Below, in pieces: positions 48,845-61,057 of a stretch of 64,000 nucleotides of DNA. The notes under the pieces are model-generated. The model made no database searches. It was not told where the DNA came from and saw nothing but the letters and a program-made list of their open reading frames with translations. The stretch is from Pagrus major (lineage: Eukaryota > Chordata > Actinopteri > Spariformes > Sparidae), in assembly GCF_040436345.1 (NCBI RefSeq), contig NC_133230.1, forward strand, positions 7,895,297 to 7,959,296, in the 5' to 3' direction. Position 1 is the first letter of the stretch, and the number at the start of each line of letters is the position of its first letter. Both the position numbers and the translations under genes were made by a program.

Positions 48845-49281
48845 CAGACAGATGACAAAGTCTTTAACTGTGTACAGATGTTACATTTTTAAACAAGAAA
48901 ATCACTGAAGGGATGAATTATTTATTGTCAAACAATATAAAGCAGATATGAAGATTTTAGTGAAATGTTGAATTAGATTTACACCAAAGTCATGTTGCAT
49001 TTTATTGTCTAATTCTTATTGATTCATGCTGAGTGTCACAGTAGAAGATGAATTGTTTTAAAAGTCAAAATGACATCAACTTTTATCATTTAGTTTTATT
49101 TGTTAAACTCTCATTTCCTCCATGTGTCACCTCCTCTCCTCTGTCTGATCACAGTATCTTGCACACAGCTCATCCACAGTACTGTTAACCTCTGTCATGT
49201 ATCATCAGTGTCTCATGTCCAGCTGTCTGTCCTGCAGTGGAAGTTAATCTGCTCCTTGTGTGTCTCTGCTCTCCCCTCCAG

Positions 49282-49601
49282 CTGGCCCCATGGTCAGGCC
49301 CTCCGTCTCTCTGCTTCCCCCCTCCTCTGAGCAGCTCTCCGGGGGCTCGGCCACGCTGGCCTGCCTGCTGACCGGCTACTCTCATCCGGGAGCCGCGGTG
49401 CGCTGGGAGGTGGACGGTACTGAGGTGACAGAGGGGGTCCTGAGCAGCTCAGAGGTGGAGAGCAGCGGACGCTACAGCAGCAGCAGCACCCTGAGCCTGA
49501 GCCAGGAGCGCTGGATGGGAGGAGAGCTGTACAACTGCAAGGTCCTCCATCATGGCCACAGCCAGACCCAGTCCATCCACAGGAGCCAGTGTAAGGCCTA
49601 G
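49282..49601 (+). CDS. Ig light chain constant exon, isotype C-A, copy 5 (C8)
   Basis: Opens GPMVRPSVSLL. The loop before the core Trp reads YSHPGAAVRW, where other copies except C10 have YSPQGAAV. RWMGGELYNC and SQCKA are present. Polyadenylation signal is at 49839-49844; long 3' UTR form. Confidence 0.94.
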
Positions 49602-50332
49602 AGGGGCTGGCTGAAGCCCAGGACAGGAGCTGTGTGTGGGGGGAGCAGGAGGAACACACCTGCTGCTCTTATCAATCTGAGTTTGAATGTTTGTAGAGGA
49701 AACTAAAGCTTTGTGTGACAGAGAACAACACTGCTGTAAAGTGTTGGACAACAACAGCTTAGAGAGTTATGTGTGTAGCTCAGCAGCTAGATGTGAGTGT
49801 GCTTAATAACTGTCATGATGATGACTGATGTTTTTGCTAATAAAGCTTGAAGTGATCAATAACTTTATGAAGTGTTTGGTCTTTTATCTTGTGAAGAGTC
49901 ATAAGAAATAAAATGGTTTCATAACTTCAACTGATACTCCTCTCTGTGGAGAATGAAACACTTTGGATTCATCATGTAGATACAACATGACATACTCTAT
50001 TAAATATTAAACAATAATGTGATAAAACAAGACATTTTGAGGTCATTTATATGTTTCATATATTCCTTGTTTTCATATGAAGCTTGACTGATATTGCATT
50101 TTGGCATCAACATTGTTGCAGAAACACTGAAGTTTAAAACTGTATATGGAAGAGTGTCTGTGAGTCTGTTTCAGCTTTATTTAGATTCATTGTGGTTCTG
50201 CTTGATGACTCTTGTGTTCACTGGACCAGTTCTCCTCATCACAGTCTCTTCACCAACCCTCTGCACCTGCAGCAGGCCATTCACACTTCAGTCAAACTGA
50301 AGGAGGTTTTTGTACGGCTCTGAATCACTGTG

Positions 50333-50792
50333 TGAACCTTCCACTGCCATGGTTGCCCAGACAGTAGTAATCTCCTACATCTTCAGCCTGAACCCCACTG
50401 ATGGTCAGAGTGTAGCGAGAACCAGATCTACTGCCACTGAATCGAGACGGAGTTCCAGAGTTTAGAGTTGATGAATAATATATCAGAAGTTTGGGAGCCT
50501 GTCCAGGTTTCTGAAGGTACCAACTGAGATCACCACCAATATTTGAACTCCCTGTGGCGCTGATGGTCACAGTCCCTCCAAGACTAACAGACTTGGATTT
50601 GTCAGCATGAGTCAGGAAATCGTTTGCAGAAGACTCTGAAATGAGAAATGAGAAATCTTGTGAATAAAAATGAAAAAAGTTAAACAAAAATTAAGTGGAA
50701 GGAACAAACTGAATTTGCACCAAACGTTTTCAAAATCTCTCACCCTGACTCAGAAAACCCAACATGACAATCAGAGTTATTGGCGACATCAT
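50333..50792 (-). CDS. Ig light chain V gene, family B, copy 8 (V-B8)
   Basis: Leader exon 50744-50792, V exon 50333-50635, 12-spacer signal 50305-50332, octamer position 50887-50894 (TTTTGCAT). Ala at 23, Cys88 kept. CDR1 [13 protein letters not shown]2 YYSSTLNSG, framework 3 RSGSRY, CDR3 [17 protein letters not shown] is private (LTQADKS elsewhere). Confidence 0.92.
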
Positions 50793-51136
50793 CCTGATGC
50801 AGTTTTCAGTGTGAGTGCATGAAAACAGTTCAGACTCTCTGTGACATAAGAACTTAAACTCTGAGGAGCAGTGATGCATTAAAATCATGCAAAATATATT
50901 TAAGAAAGCAAACACACACCTGTTCATGTGAAACAGAAAAAGAGGAGGTGAGGTGGAGTGACAGCTCATCATCTTGAGGATCATTGGACAGTTTAAAGTC
51001 CATCTAGAAAATTTAGCCTTTGAGCTGTTTTACATTTCTTCTCCTCATTTTAAACATCCTGCATTTCACATCTTTATGATCTCACATGACTTTGTCCTCA
51101 TTAACAGGTCTATATCACCCCCTGCTGGCACACTTC

Positions 51137-51547
51137 AGCTTAGTTTAGCTTAACACAAAGACTGATAACATGTGAAAACAGCTGGCATGTCCCTATAGGC
51201 AAGTAAATCTGACCATCAACACCTCTAAAGCTGTCGTGGTCCTGACATTTCTGTCTGGTTTGATTGTGTTTTCTGGATGTTTGTGGTCTGTCTGCACTTT
51301 GTTTCCCTCCTGTGTTCCTGTGCTCCTCCCCGGCCTGCTTTTCCCTCCACACCTGCCCTGCTTCAGCCTCGTTAGCTCTGCCCTGTTCCCAGTGTTTTCA
51401 CAAGCCAATCAGCTCCTTTCCTGTTCTCCTGCTTCTTCACCTCATTCTCCTCACCTGAGCTTCTCCACCTATCTCTCCACCTGCACCTCAATACATCGTC
51501 AATTTATTTTCCATTTAAGTTCAGTTTTCAGTTCAGTGTTTCTGGAC
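51137..51547. repeat. Spacer repeat, short form (after cassette 8)
   Basis: Short form, with one change in the first AGCTTAG run (TTAGTTTAGCTTAAC). No gene is seen in it. Confidence 0.55.
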
Positions 51548-51904
51548 TAATATAAGAGTGATATCAGTCAGCACACTTCTGAAAATTTGAATGTATAATT
51601 TTAAAGTTATGTAACAGGGTTTTGTATATTTGGATTTATATGTGTTACACTTTTCATATATTTAGCTTATTTCATATCTTGAAAATGTAAGGTGAAAATG
51701 GACATTGTGGGATGTTAGTTATCATAACAGTGTTAAATTATTAATAAGTATTGTGTGCTTGGTGAGGTTCCTGTCAGCTCTGTGTTCAGTGGTCTGTGTC
51801 AGAGTCTCTTCCTCTTCAGCAGCTGCAGTCAGTTCCTGCTGTAACAGCTCAGTGTCTCTGCAGTCTGACTGAGGGAGGTTTTTGTACGACGACAAATCAC
51901 TGTG

Positions 51905-52363
51905 TGAACACCCGAGCATAGCCGATTTGATGGTAACTCTGACAGTAATAAACTACTGCATCTTCAGTCTGAACTCCACTGATGGTCAAAGTGAAGTCAG
52001 AGCAGCTTCCACTGCCACTAAACCGAGCTGGTGTTCCTGATTCACGTGTGCTCACAAATTTTATTAGGAGCTTTGGAGTCTGTCCAGATTTCTGTTGATA
52101 CCAGTACAGATATCTACCATCGTGAGGACGTTTGTTGGTGTTACAGGTGAGAGTGACAGTGGATCCTGGAGCAGATGTCACTACTGGAGGCTGAGTCACA
52201 GTCACCTGACCGCTGCATCCTGCACACAAAAACAAATCATTGATTTATCAGCAGAAATAAATGTGAGAAAAGGCAGCACATCATGTCTGAAATGTTGCTG
52301 AGTGAACCAACCTGTAAAACAGCAGCAGGCCAGCGTCCAGATGAGGGTGGTGATGAGAGTCAT
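51905..52363 (-). CDS. Ig light chain V gene, family A, copy 9 (V-A9)
   Basis: Leader exon 52312-52363, V exon 51905-52219, 12-spacer signal 51877-51904, octamer variant 52466-52473. Short CDR1 [14 protein letters not shown] as in V-A2, CDR3 [13 protein letters not shown]. Framework 3 reads [10 protein letters not shown], adding a third cysteine, and EDAVVYYC has Val for Ala. The frame is intact. The leader has one Ile to Thr change (LITTLIW). Confidence 0.92.
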
Positions 52364-53060
52364 GGTGGTTGTGCTTTCTGCTGTGTTGACTGACATATCT
52401 GAGTCCTGCAGTGTTGAACTCACAGGACTATAAACCTTCTCAGTTCACTGGAGGATCAGCTGACCATGCAAAGCCTCCTCTCTATGGAAATGATTTCTCT
52501 GCTCTCAGCACACTGAAGGCAACGTGGGACACAAAATCAGGAGAAATACTGCTTGGATTTACACCATCTATGATCTTAATGGAACAGAGGAAAATATTTA
52601 TATTAGAAGTGCAGTTGAGGATTTAAGGATGAGTTTGTGTCCACTGTGGTTGGTATGATATGTCTGTTTGTCTGCCTTTCATTTACTCACAGGGTTTACT
52701 GTAGATAAATAATATATTTAATATCTGTTTAATATGAGCTATCAGTAAATTATGATTATTTCAAAAGCATCATGTTAATTTAACCATGTATCAACTGATA
52801 TAAACTGTGAAGAAATGAGTTTGTTTCAAGGAGACTGTGATCGTTTCTCTGTCAGGAGTAGAAAAGTCAAGAAAAATGAAAGAAATGATTCCTATTTATT
52901 CAATATTTTCAATCCATAACATTGAACAATCTTTGTAGATTCAACAAATATGAATTTTTCTGTGTTAATATGAAAAGCAGAGAGTGTTTTCAGTGGATAG
53001 ATGCTTGTTCACAGTGCAGGAGGTTTTTGTACGGCCACTTAATGAGTTTGTATCACTGTG

Positions 53061-53098
53061 GTGGACTTTTGGTGGAGGAACCAAACTCATCATTCACT
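53061..53098 (+). CDS. Ig light chain J segment 9 (J9)
   Basis: Encodes [12 protein letters not shown]. The 23-spacer signal has nonamer 53022-53030 and heptamer 53054-53060. Confidence 0.93.
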
Positions 53099-53574
53099 GT
53101 AAGTATCACAGATTTTATTATTTCTGCAACATTAAAAATATTAGACAAAGTTTTGTGTCAGAATGTGATAAAACAAGAATTTATTCTGTATAATTTACAT
53201 GTTGTGGATATTTTTTTGTATAAATTGAGCTGGTCTGATAACAGTTTGGAAACCTTTGTGCTGAGATTAATATTCTTGCAGTATTATAGATAATTTGGTA
53301 TAATATTTGACAAATACCTCGACTTTTCTTTTATTATTTTCGCAATAAAAAATTGTTTTTTAGCAAACTTTGGATGTAACATTTCTCTCAGCAGCTTTCT
53401 AACACTCAGAAAAAAAACATGTTCTTTATTTTCTAATTTGTAAAAGTAAGCTATTGTTTGGTATAAAATCTAACTTTGATGCCGTAGAGTTTATATATAC
53501 ATAAGTGAGTTTTCATGAACATCCAGTAAAGCTGTAGTTTGTGTTCACAGCTCGTTAGTTTAAAGTGGTGAAAA

Positions 53575-53584
53575 GGAAGTGAAA
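53575..53584 (+). promoter_or_regulatory. ETS-IRF composite motif, J9-C9 intron
   Basis: GGAAGTGAAA is kept, but the E-box that follows in the other nine copies is changed (CAAATG for CAGATG). Confidence 0.6.
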
Positions 53585-54022
53585 CAGACAAATGACAAAG
53601 TCTTTAACTGTGTACAGATGTTACATTTTTAAACAAGAAAATCACTGAAGGGATGAATTAATTTATTGTCAAACAATATAAAACAGATATGAAGATTTCA
53701 GTGAAATGTTGAATTAAATTTACACCAAAGTCATGTTGCATTTAATTGTCTAATTCTTATTGATTCATGCTGAGTGTCACAGTAGAAGATGAATTGTTTT
53801 AAAAGTCAAAATGACATCAACTTTTATCATTTAGTTTTATTTGTTAAACTCTCATTTCCTCCATGTGTCACCTCCTCTCCTCTGTCTGATCACAGTATCA
53901 TGCACACAGCTCATCCACAGTACTGTTAACCTCTGTCATGTATCATCAGTGTCTCATGTCCAGCTGTCTGTCCTGCAGTGGAAGTTAATCTGCTCCTTGT
54001 GTGTCTCTGCTCTCCCCTCCAG

Positions 54023-54342
54023 CTGGCCCCATGGTCAGGCCCTCCGTCTCTCTGCTTCCCCCCTCCTCTGAGCAGCTCTCCGGGGGCTCGGCCACGCTGG
54101 CCTGCCTGCTGACCGGCTACTCTCCTCAGGGAGCCGCGGTGCGCTGGGAGGTGGATGGTACTGAGGTGACAGAGGGGGTCCTGAGCAGCTCAGAGGTGGA
54201 GAGCAGCGGACGCTACAGCAGCAGCAGCACCCTGAGCCTGAGCCAGGAGCGCTGGATGGCAGGAGAGCTGTACAACTGCAAGGTCCTCCATCATGGCCAC
54301 AGCCAGACCCAGTCCATCCACAGGAGCCAGTGTAAGGCTTAG
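54023..54342 (+). CDS. Ig light chain constant exon, isotype C-A, copy 6 (C9)
   Basis: Opens GPMVRPSVSLL; AAVRWEVDG and RWMAGELYNC as in C2; ends SQCKA. Polyadenylation signal is at 54580-54585; long 3' UTR form, which separates it from C2. Confidence 0.94.
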
Positions 54343-55071
54343 AGGGGCTAGCTGAAGCCCAGGACAGGAGCTGTGTGTGGGGGGAGCAGGAGGAACACAC
54401 CTGCTGCTCTGATCAATCTGGGTTTGAATGTTTGTAGAGGAAACTAAAGCTTTGTGTGACAGAGAACAACACTGCTGTAAAGTGTTGGACAACAACAGCT
54501 TAGAGAGTGATGTGTGTAGCTCAGCAGCTAGATGTGAGTGTGCTTAATAACTGTCATGATGATGACTGATGTTTTTGCTAATAAAGCTTGAAGTGATCAA
54601 TAACTTTATGAAGTGTTTGGTCTTTTATCTTGTGAAGAGTCATAAGAAATAAAATGGATTATAACTTCAGCTGATACTCCTCTCTGTGGAGAATGAAACA
54701 CTTTGGATTCATCATGTAGATACAACATGACATACTCTATTAAATATTGCACAATAATGTGATAAAACAAGACATTTTGAGGTCATTTATATGTTGTATA
54801 TATTCCTTGTTTTCATATGAAGCTTGGCTGATATTGCATTTTGGCATCAACATTGTGCAGAGACACTGAAGTTTAAAACTGTATATGGAAGAGTGTCTGT
54901 GAGTCTGTTTCAGCTTTATTTAGATTCATTGTGGTTCTGCTTGATGACTCTTGTGTTCACTGGACCAGTTCTCCTCATCACAGTCTCTTCACCAACCCTC
55001 TGCACCTGCAGCAGGCCGTTTTCACTTCAGTCAAACTGAAGGAGGTTTTTGTACGGCTCTGAATCACTGTG

Positions 55072-55531
55072 TGAACACTCCTCTGCCATGGTAGCCCATA
55101 CAGTAGTAATCTCCTAGATCTTCAGCCTGAACCCCACTGATGGTCAGAGTGTATTGAGAACCAGAATAGCTGCCACTGAATCGAGACGGAGTTCCAGAGT
55201 TTAGAGTTGATGAATCGTATATCAGGAGTTTGGGAGCCTGTCCAGGTTTCTGAAGGTACCAACTCAGATCAGCACCAATATTTGAACTCCCTGTGGCGCT
55301 GATGGTCACAGTCCCTCCAAGACTAACAGACTTGGATTTGTCAGCCTGAGTCAGGAAATTGTTTGCAGAAGATTCTGAAATGAGAAATGACAAATCTTGT
55401 GAATAAAAATCTTAAAAGTTAAACAAAAATAAAGCGGAAGGATCAAACTGACTTTCCACCAAACATTTTCAAAATCTCTCACCCTGACTCAGAAAACCCA
55501 ACATGACAATCAGAGTTATTGGCGACATCAT
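55072..55531 (-). CDS. Ig light chain V gene, family B, copy 9 (V-B9)
   Basis: Leader exon 55483-55531, V exon 55072-55374, 12-spacer signal 55044-55071, octamer variant 55626-55633. Ala at 23, Cys88 kept. CDR1 [13 protein letters not shown]2 YDSSTLNSG, framework 3 YSGSQY, CDR3 [11 protein letters not shown] 16-bp stretch present in the other copies upstream of the gene (near 55738) is missing here. Confidence 0.92.
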
Positions 55532-56201
55532 CCTGATGCAGTTTTCAGTGTGAGTGCATGAAAACAGTTCAGACTCTCTGTGACATAAGAACTTAAACTC
55601 TGAGGAGCAGTGATGCATTAAAATCATGCAAAGTATATTTAAGAAGGCAAACACACACCTGTTCATGTGAAACAGAAAAAGAGGAGGTGAGGTGGAGTGA
55701 CAGCTCATCATCTTGAGGATCATTCGACAGTTTAAAGTCGACTTTGAGCTGTTTTACATTTCTTCTCCTCATTTTAAACATCCTGCATTTCACATCTTTA
55801 TGATCTCACATAACTTTGTCCTCATTAACAGGTCTATATCACCCCCTGCTGGCAAACTTCATCAACACTGACCTCACTATGAACTGACACAATTAGTGAC
55901 TGATTTTGAATGTATTCACTATTTCCCTATATCCTGTTGTTGAGACTTCTTTCTCACTAGTTGTGACTTGTGATAGCATAGCGTCCTTTTCAATGTTGGA
56001 AAAATAGAGCTGTGTGAATCTTATGGCAGTGAGACACAACTATCACAGGTTATAGTTGGTGAAAGACTGAATTTCATTTGTATCTCCAGGTCAAGATGCA
56101 TCAGAAAAATATCATCATTCTTTAAAATAAACAAGAGAAAGCCTGAGCCCTGTCCTTAGTCAGGAAATTGATAGTGCAAGATGTGGGTTATCTTAATTGA
56201 G

Positions 56202-56354
56202 ATTTAGCTTAGCTTAGCTGAGACTGATAACATGTGAAAACAGCTGCCATGTCCCCATAGGCAAGTAAATCTGACCATCAGCACCTCTAAAGCTGCCGTG
56301 GTCCTGACATTTCTGTCTGGTTTTGTTGTGTGTTTAATGCTAAGCTAAGCTAGC
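56202..56354. repeat. Short repeat with AGCTTAGCTTAGC inverted ends (spacer 9)
   Basis: Counterpart of 15721-15873 and 36004-36155. Confidence 0.5.
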
Positions 56355-56396
56355 CGACTGCTAATTGACTGATATAACCAATATCAACCTATAATA

Positions 56397-57646
56397 AAGG
56401 TCAGACTCTATCTGCTGAGGAAGCTCAGGTCCTTTGGAGTGCAGGGGGCACTCCTGAGGACTTTCTATGACTCTGTGGTGGCATCAGCCATTTTCTATGG
56501 AGTAGTCTGCTGGAGCAGCAGCACCTCGGCAACAGATAGGAAGAAACTAAATAAACTTATCAAGAAGGCCAGCTCCATCCTGGGATGCCCTCTTGACCCA
56601 GTGCAGGTGGTGGGCAAAAGCAGGATGATGGATAAGCTGTCATCGCTGCTGCTGAAGGAGTCCCACCACTGCAGGACACTATCACAGCACTGGGCAGCTC
56701 CTTCAGCGATAGACTGATAGACCCCAAGTGTGTGAAGGAGAGGTATCGCAGGTCCAAGTGTGTGAAGGAGAGGTATCGCAGGTCCAAGTGTGTGAAGGAG
56801 AGGTATCGCAGGTCCAAGTGTGTGAAGGAGAGGTATCGCAGGTCCAAGTGTGTGAAGGAGAGGTATCGCAGGTCCAAGTGTGTGAAGGAGAGGTATCACA
56901 GGTCCAAGTGTGTGAAGGAGAGGTATCGCAGATCCAAGTGTGTGAAGGAGAGGTATCACAGGTCCAAGTGTGTGAAGGAGAGGTATCACAGGTCCAAGTG
57001 TGTGAAGGAGAGGTATCGCAAGTCCAAGTGTGTGAAGGAGAGGTATCACAGGTCCAAGTGTGTGAAGGAGAGGTATCACAGGTCCAAGTGTGTGAAGGAG
57101 AGGTATCGCAGGTCCAAGTGTGTGAAGGAGAGGTATCTCAGGTCCAAGTGTGTGAAGGAGAGGTATCTCAGGTCCAAGTGTGTGAAGGAGAGGTATCTCA
57201 GGTCCAAGTGTGTGAAGGAGAGGTATCGCAGGTCCAAGTGTGTGAAGGAGAGGTATCTCAGGTCCTTCCTTCCTGCTGCTGTCAGACTCTACAACCAGCA
57301 CTGCTCCCAGTAGACCTCACTGTGCACTGTGCAATAAAAACTCTACTCATAACTCATTTCTCATTTGGTTTGCACTAACTGGGCAATTTTCATTCTCATA
57401 TTTATTATTTATTAATAACAATACAAAGCCCACACTCTTTATAATTACACTGTTTATATTTGTACATATTATGAATATGCGATTCTATTTCTGCTACAGC
57501 TCTTCTTCTTACCTTTTTATTATGTTGTTTATTTTTTACTATTATTATTATTTATTGTTATATTGAACTGTCCTTTGGCTGCTGTGACATACAAATTTCC
57601 CCCTTTGTGGGACTAATAAAGGAATTTCTGATTCTGATTCTGACTC
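56397..57646 (+). mobile_element. LINE 3' end, L2/CR1 group, with internal minisatellite (spacer 9)
   Basis: Third copy of the same truncated LINE tail, 710 bp without the minisatellite. The long open frames on both strands here come from the 30-bp repeat and are not genes. Confidence 0.8.
56726..57265. repeat. 30-bp minisatellite, 18 units
   Basis: Eighteen 30-bp units, the longest of the three arrays. Unit variants (CGC, CAC, CTC before AGGTCC) are grouped, with three CTC units together near the right end, as expected from local unit duplication. Confidence 0.95.
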
Positions 57647-58011
57647 TAAGAGTGATATCAGTCAGCACACTTCTGAAAATTTTGAATATATAATTTGAAA
57701 GTTATGTCAGTGTTGTATATTTTGATTTATATGTGATACACTTTTCATGTCTGTTGCTTATTTAATCTTTTTGAAGATGAACATTGTGGGATGTTGTTTA
57801 TAATAACAGTGTTATATTTTATATGATATTTTGATCACATATTTATATTAATAAGTATTGTGTGCTTGGTGAGGTTCCTGTCAGCTCTGTGTTCAGTGGT
57901 CTGTGTCAGAGTCTCTTCCTCTTCAGCAGCTGCAGTCGGTTCCTGCTGTAACAGCTCAGTGTCTCTGCAGTCTGACTGAGGGAGGTTTTTGTACGACGAC
58001 AAATCACTGTG

Positions 58012-58470
58012 TGAACACATCCACACTGGTTAGAGTAGGTTCATTCAAACAGTAATAAACTGCTGCATCTTCAGTCTGAACTCCACTGATGGTCAAAGTG
58101 AAGTCGAGGTTGCTTCCACTGCCACTAAACCGAGCTGGTGTTCCTGATTCACGTGTGCTCACAAGTTTTATTAGGAGCTTCGGAGTCTGTCCAGATTTCT
58201 GTTGATACCAGGACAGACAATTACCATTGTAAGGACGTTTGTTGGTGTTACAGGTGAGAGTGACAGTGGATCCTGGAGCAGATGTCACTACTGGAGGCTG
58301 AGTCACAGTCACCTGACCGCTGCATCCTGCACACAAAAACAAATCATTGATTTATCAGCAGAAATAAATGAGAGAAAAGGCAGCGCATCATGTCTGAAAT
58401 GTTGCTGAGTGAACCAACCTGTAAAACAGCAGCAGGCCAGCGTCCAGATGAGGATGGTGATGAGAGTCAT
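58012..58470 (-). CDS. Ig light chain V gene, family A, copy 10 (V-A10)
   Basis: Leader exon 58419-58470, V exon 58012-58326, 12-spacer signal 57984-58011, octamer variant 58573-58580. CDR1 [14 protein letters not shown] contains an extra cysteine. CDR3 [13 protein letters not shown] pairs with V-A2. The frame is intact with Cys23 and Cys88. Confidence 0.92.
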
Positions 58471-59167
58471 GGTGGTTGTGCTTTCTGCTGTGTTGACTGA
58501 CAGATCTGAGTCCTGCAGTGTTGAACTCACAGGACTATAAACCTTCTCAGTTCACTGGAGGATCAGCTGACCATGCAAAGCCTCCTCTCTATGGAAATGA
58601 TTTCTCTGCTCTCAACACACTGAAGGCAACGTGGGACACAAAATCAGGAGAAATACTGCTTGGATTTACACCATCTATGATCTTAATGGAACAGAGGAAA
58701 ATATTTATATTAGAAGTGCAGTTGAGGATTTAAGGATGAGTTTGTGTCCACTGTGGTTGGTATGATATGTCTGTTTGTCTGCCTTTCATTTACTCACAGG
58801 GTTTACTGTAGATAAACAACATATTTAATATCTGTTTAATATGAGTTATCAGTAAATTATGATTATTTAAAAAGCATCATGTTAATTTAACCATGTATCA
58901 ACTGATATAAACTGTGAAGAAATGACTTTGTTTCAAGGAGACTGTGATCGTTTCTCTGTCAGGAGTAGAAAAGTCAAGAAAAATGAAAGAAATTGTTCTT
59001 ATTTATTCAATATTTTCAATCCATAACATTGAACAATCTTTGTAGATTCAACAAATATGAATATTTCTGTGTTAATATGAAAAGCAGAGAGTGTTTTCAG
59101 TGGATAGATGCTTGTTCACAGTGCAGGAGGTTTTTGTACGGCCACTTAATGAGTTTGTATCACTGTG

Positions 59168-59205
59168 GTGGACTTTTGGTGGAGGAACCAAACTCATCAT
59201 TCACT
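59168..59205 (+). CDS. Ig light chain J segment 10 (J10)
   Basis: Encodes [12 protein letters not shown]. The 23-spacer signal has nonamer 59129-59137 and heptamer 59161-59167. Confidence 0.93.
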
Positions 59206-59676
59206 GTAAGTATCACAGATTTTATTATTTCTGCAACATTAAAAATATTAAAATTTTGTGTCAGAATGTGATAAAACAAGAATTTATTCTGTATAATTTA
59301 CATGTTGTGGATATTTTTTTTGTATTAATTGAGCTGGTCTGATAACAGTTTGAAAAACTTTGTGTTGAGATTAATATTCTTTCAGTATTATAGATAACGT
59401 GGTATAATATTTGACAAAGACCTCGACTTTTCTTTTCTTATTTTTGCGATAAATATATGTTTTTTAGCAAACTTTAGTTGTTACATTTCTCTCAGCAGTT
59501 TTCTAACACTCAGAAAAAATATGTTCTTTATTTTTTAATTTGTAAAAGTCAGCTATTGTTTGATATAAAATCTAACGTTGATGCCGTAGAGTTTATATAT
59601 ACATAAGTGAGTTTTCATGAACATCCAGTAAAGATGTAGTTCGTGTTCACAGCTCGTTAGTTTAAAGTGGTGAAAA

Positions 59677-59686
59677 GGAAGTGAAA
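59677..59686 (+). promoter_or_regulatory. ETS-IRF composite motif, J10-C10 intron
   Basis: GGAAGTGAAA then CAGATG. About 100 bp present in the other C-A introns are missing further on, near 59867; the motif block itself is kept. Confidence 0.65.
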
Positions 59687-60020
59687 CAGACAGATGACAA
59701 AGTCTTTAACTGTGTACAGATGTTACATTTTTAAACAAGAAAATCACTGAAGGGATGAATTATTTATTGTCAAACAATATAAAACAGATGTGACGATTTC
59801 AGTAAAATGTTGAATTAGATTTACACCAAAGTCATGTTGCATTTTATTGTCTAATTCTTAATGATTCACCTCCTCTCCTCTGTCTGATCACAGTATCATG
59901 CACACAGCTCATCCACAGTACTGTTAACCTCTGTCATGTATCATCAGTGTCTCATGTCCAGCTGTCTGTCCTGCAGTGGAAGTTAATCTGCTCCTTGTGT
60001 GTCTCTGCTCTCCCCTCCAG

Positions 60021-60340
60021 CTGGCCCCATGGTCAGGCCCTCCGTCTCTCTGCTTCCCCCCTCCTCTGAGCAGCTCTCCGGGGGCTCGGCCACGCTGGCC
60101 TGCCTGCTGACCGGCTACTCTCATCCGGGAGCTGCGGTGCGCTGGGAGGTGGACGGTACTGAGGTGACAGAGGGGGTCCTGAGCAGCTCAGAGGTGGAGA
60201 GCAGCGGCCGCTACAGCAGCAGCAGCACCCTGAGCCTGAGCCAGGAGCGCTGGATGGGAGGAGAGCTGTACAACTGCAAGGTCCTCCATCATGGCCACAG
60301 CCAGACCCAGTCCATCCACAGGAGCCAGTGTAAGGCCTAG
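60021..60340 (+). CDS. Ig light chain constant exon, isotype C-A, copy 7 (C10)
   Basis: Opens GPMVRPSVSLL; YSHPGAAVRW as in C8; RWMGGELYNC; ends SQCKA. Polyadenylation signal is at 60578-60583; long 3' UTR form. The J-C intron is 815 bp, about 110 bp shorter than in cassette 9. This is the last constant exon seen in the window. Confidence 0.94.
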
Positions 60341-61057
60341 AGGGGCTGGCTGAAGCCCAGGACAGGAGCTGTGTGTGGGGGGAGCAGGAGGAACACACCT
60401 GCTGCTCTGATCAATCTGAGTTTGAATGTTTGTAGAGGAAACTAAAGCTTTGTGTGACAGAGAACAACACTGCTGTAAAGTGTTAGACAACAACAGCTTA
60501 GAGAGTGATGTGTGTAGCTCAGCAGCTAGATGTGAGTGTGCTTAATAACTGTCATGATGATGACTGATGTTTTTGCTAATAAAGCTTGAAGTGATCAATA
60601 ACTTTATGAAGTGTTTGGTCTTTTATCTTCTGAAGAGTCATAAGAAATAAAATGGTTTTATAACTTCTCTGTGGAGAATGAAACACTTTGGATTCATCAT
60701 GTAGATACAACATGACATACTCTATTAAATATTGCACAATAATGTGATAAAACAAGACATTTTGAGGTCATTTATATGTTGTATATATTCCTTGTTTTCA
60801 TATGAAGCTTGGCTGATATTGCATTTTGGCATCAACATTGTTGCAGAGACACTGAAGTTTAAAACTCTATGTGGAAGAGTGTCTATGAGTCTGTTTCAGC
60901 TTTATTTAGATTCATTGTGGTTCTGCTTGATGACTCTTGTGTTCACTGGACCAGTTCTCCTCATCACAGTCTCTTCACCAACCCTCTGCACCTGCAGCAG
61001 GCCGTTTTCACTTCAGTCAAACTGGAGGAGGTTTTTGTACGGCTCTGAATCACTGTG

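Noticed and set aside
56495-57301. Long open frames (up to 268 codons) on both strands over the minisatellites
   Set aside because: A 30-bp unit without stops is open in several frames on both strands. The proteins are pure ten-residue repeats plus antisense LINE sequence.
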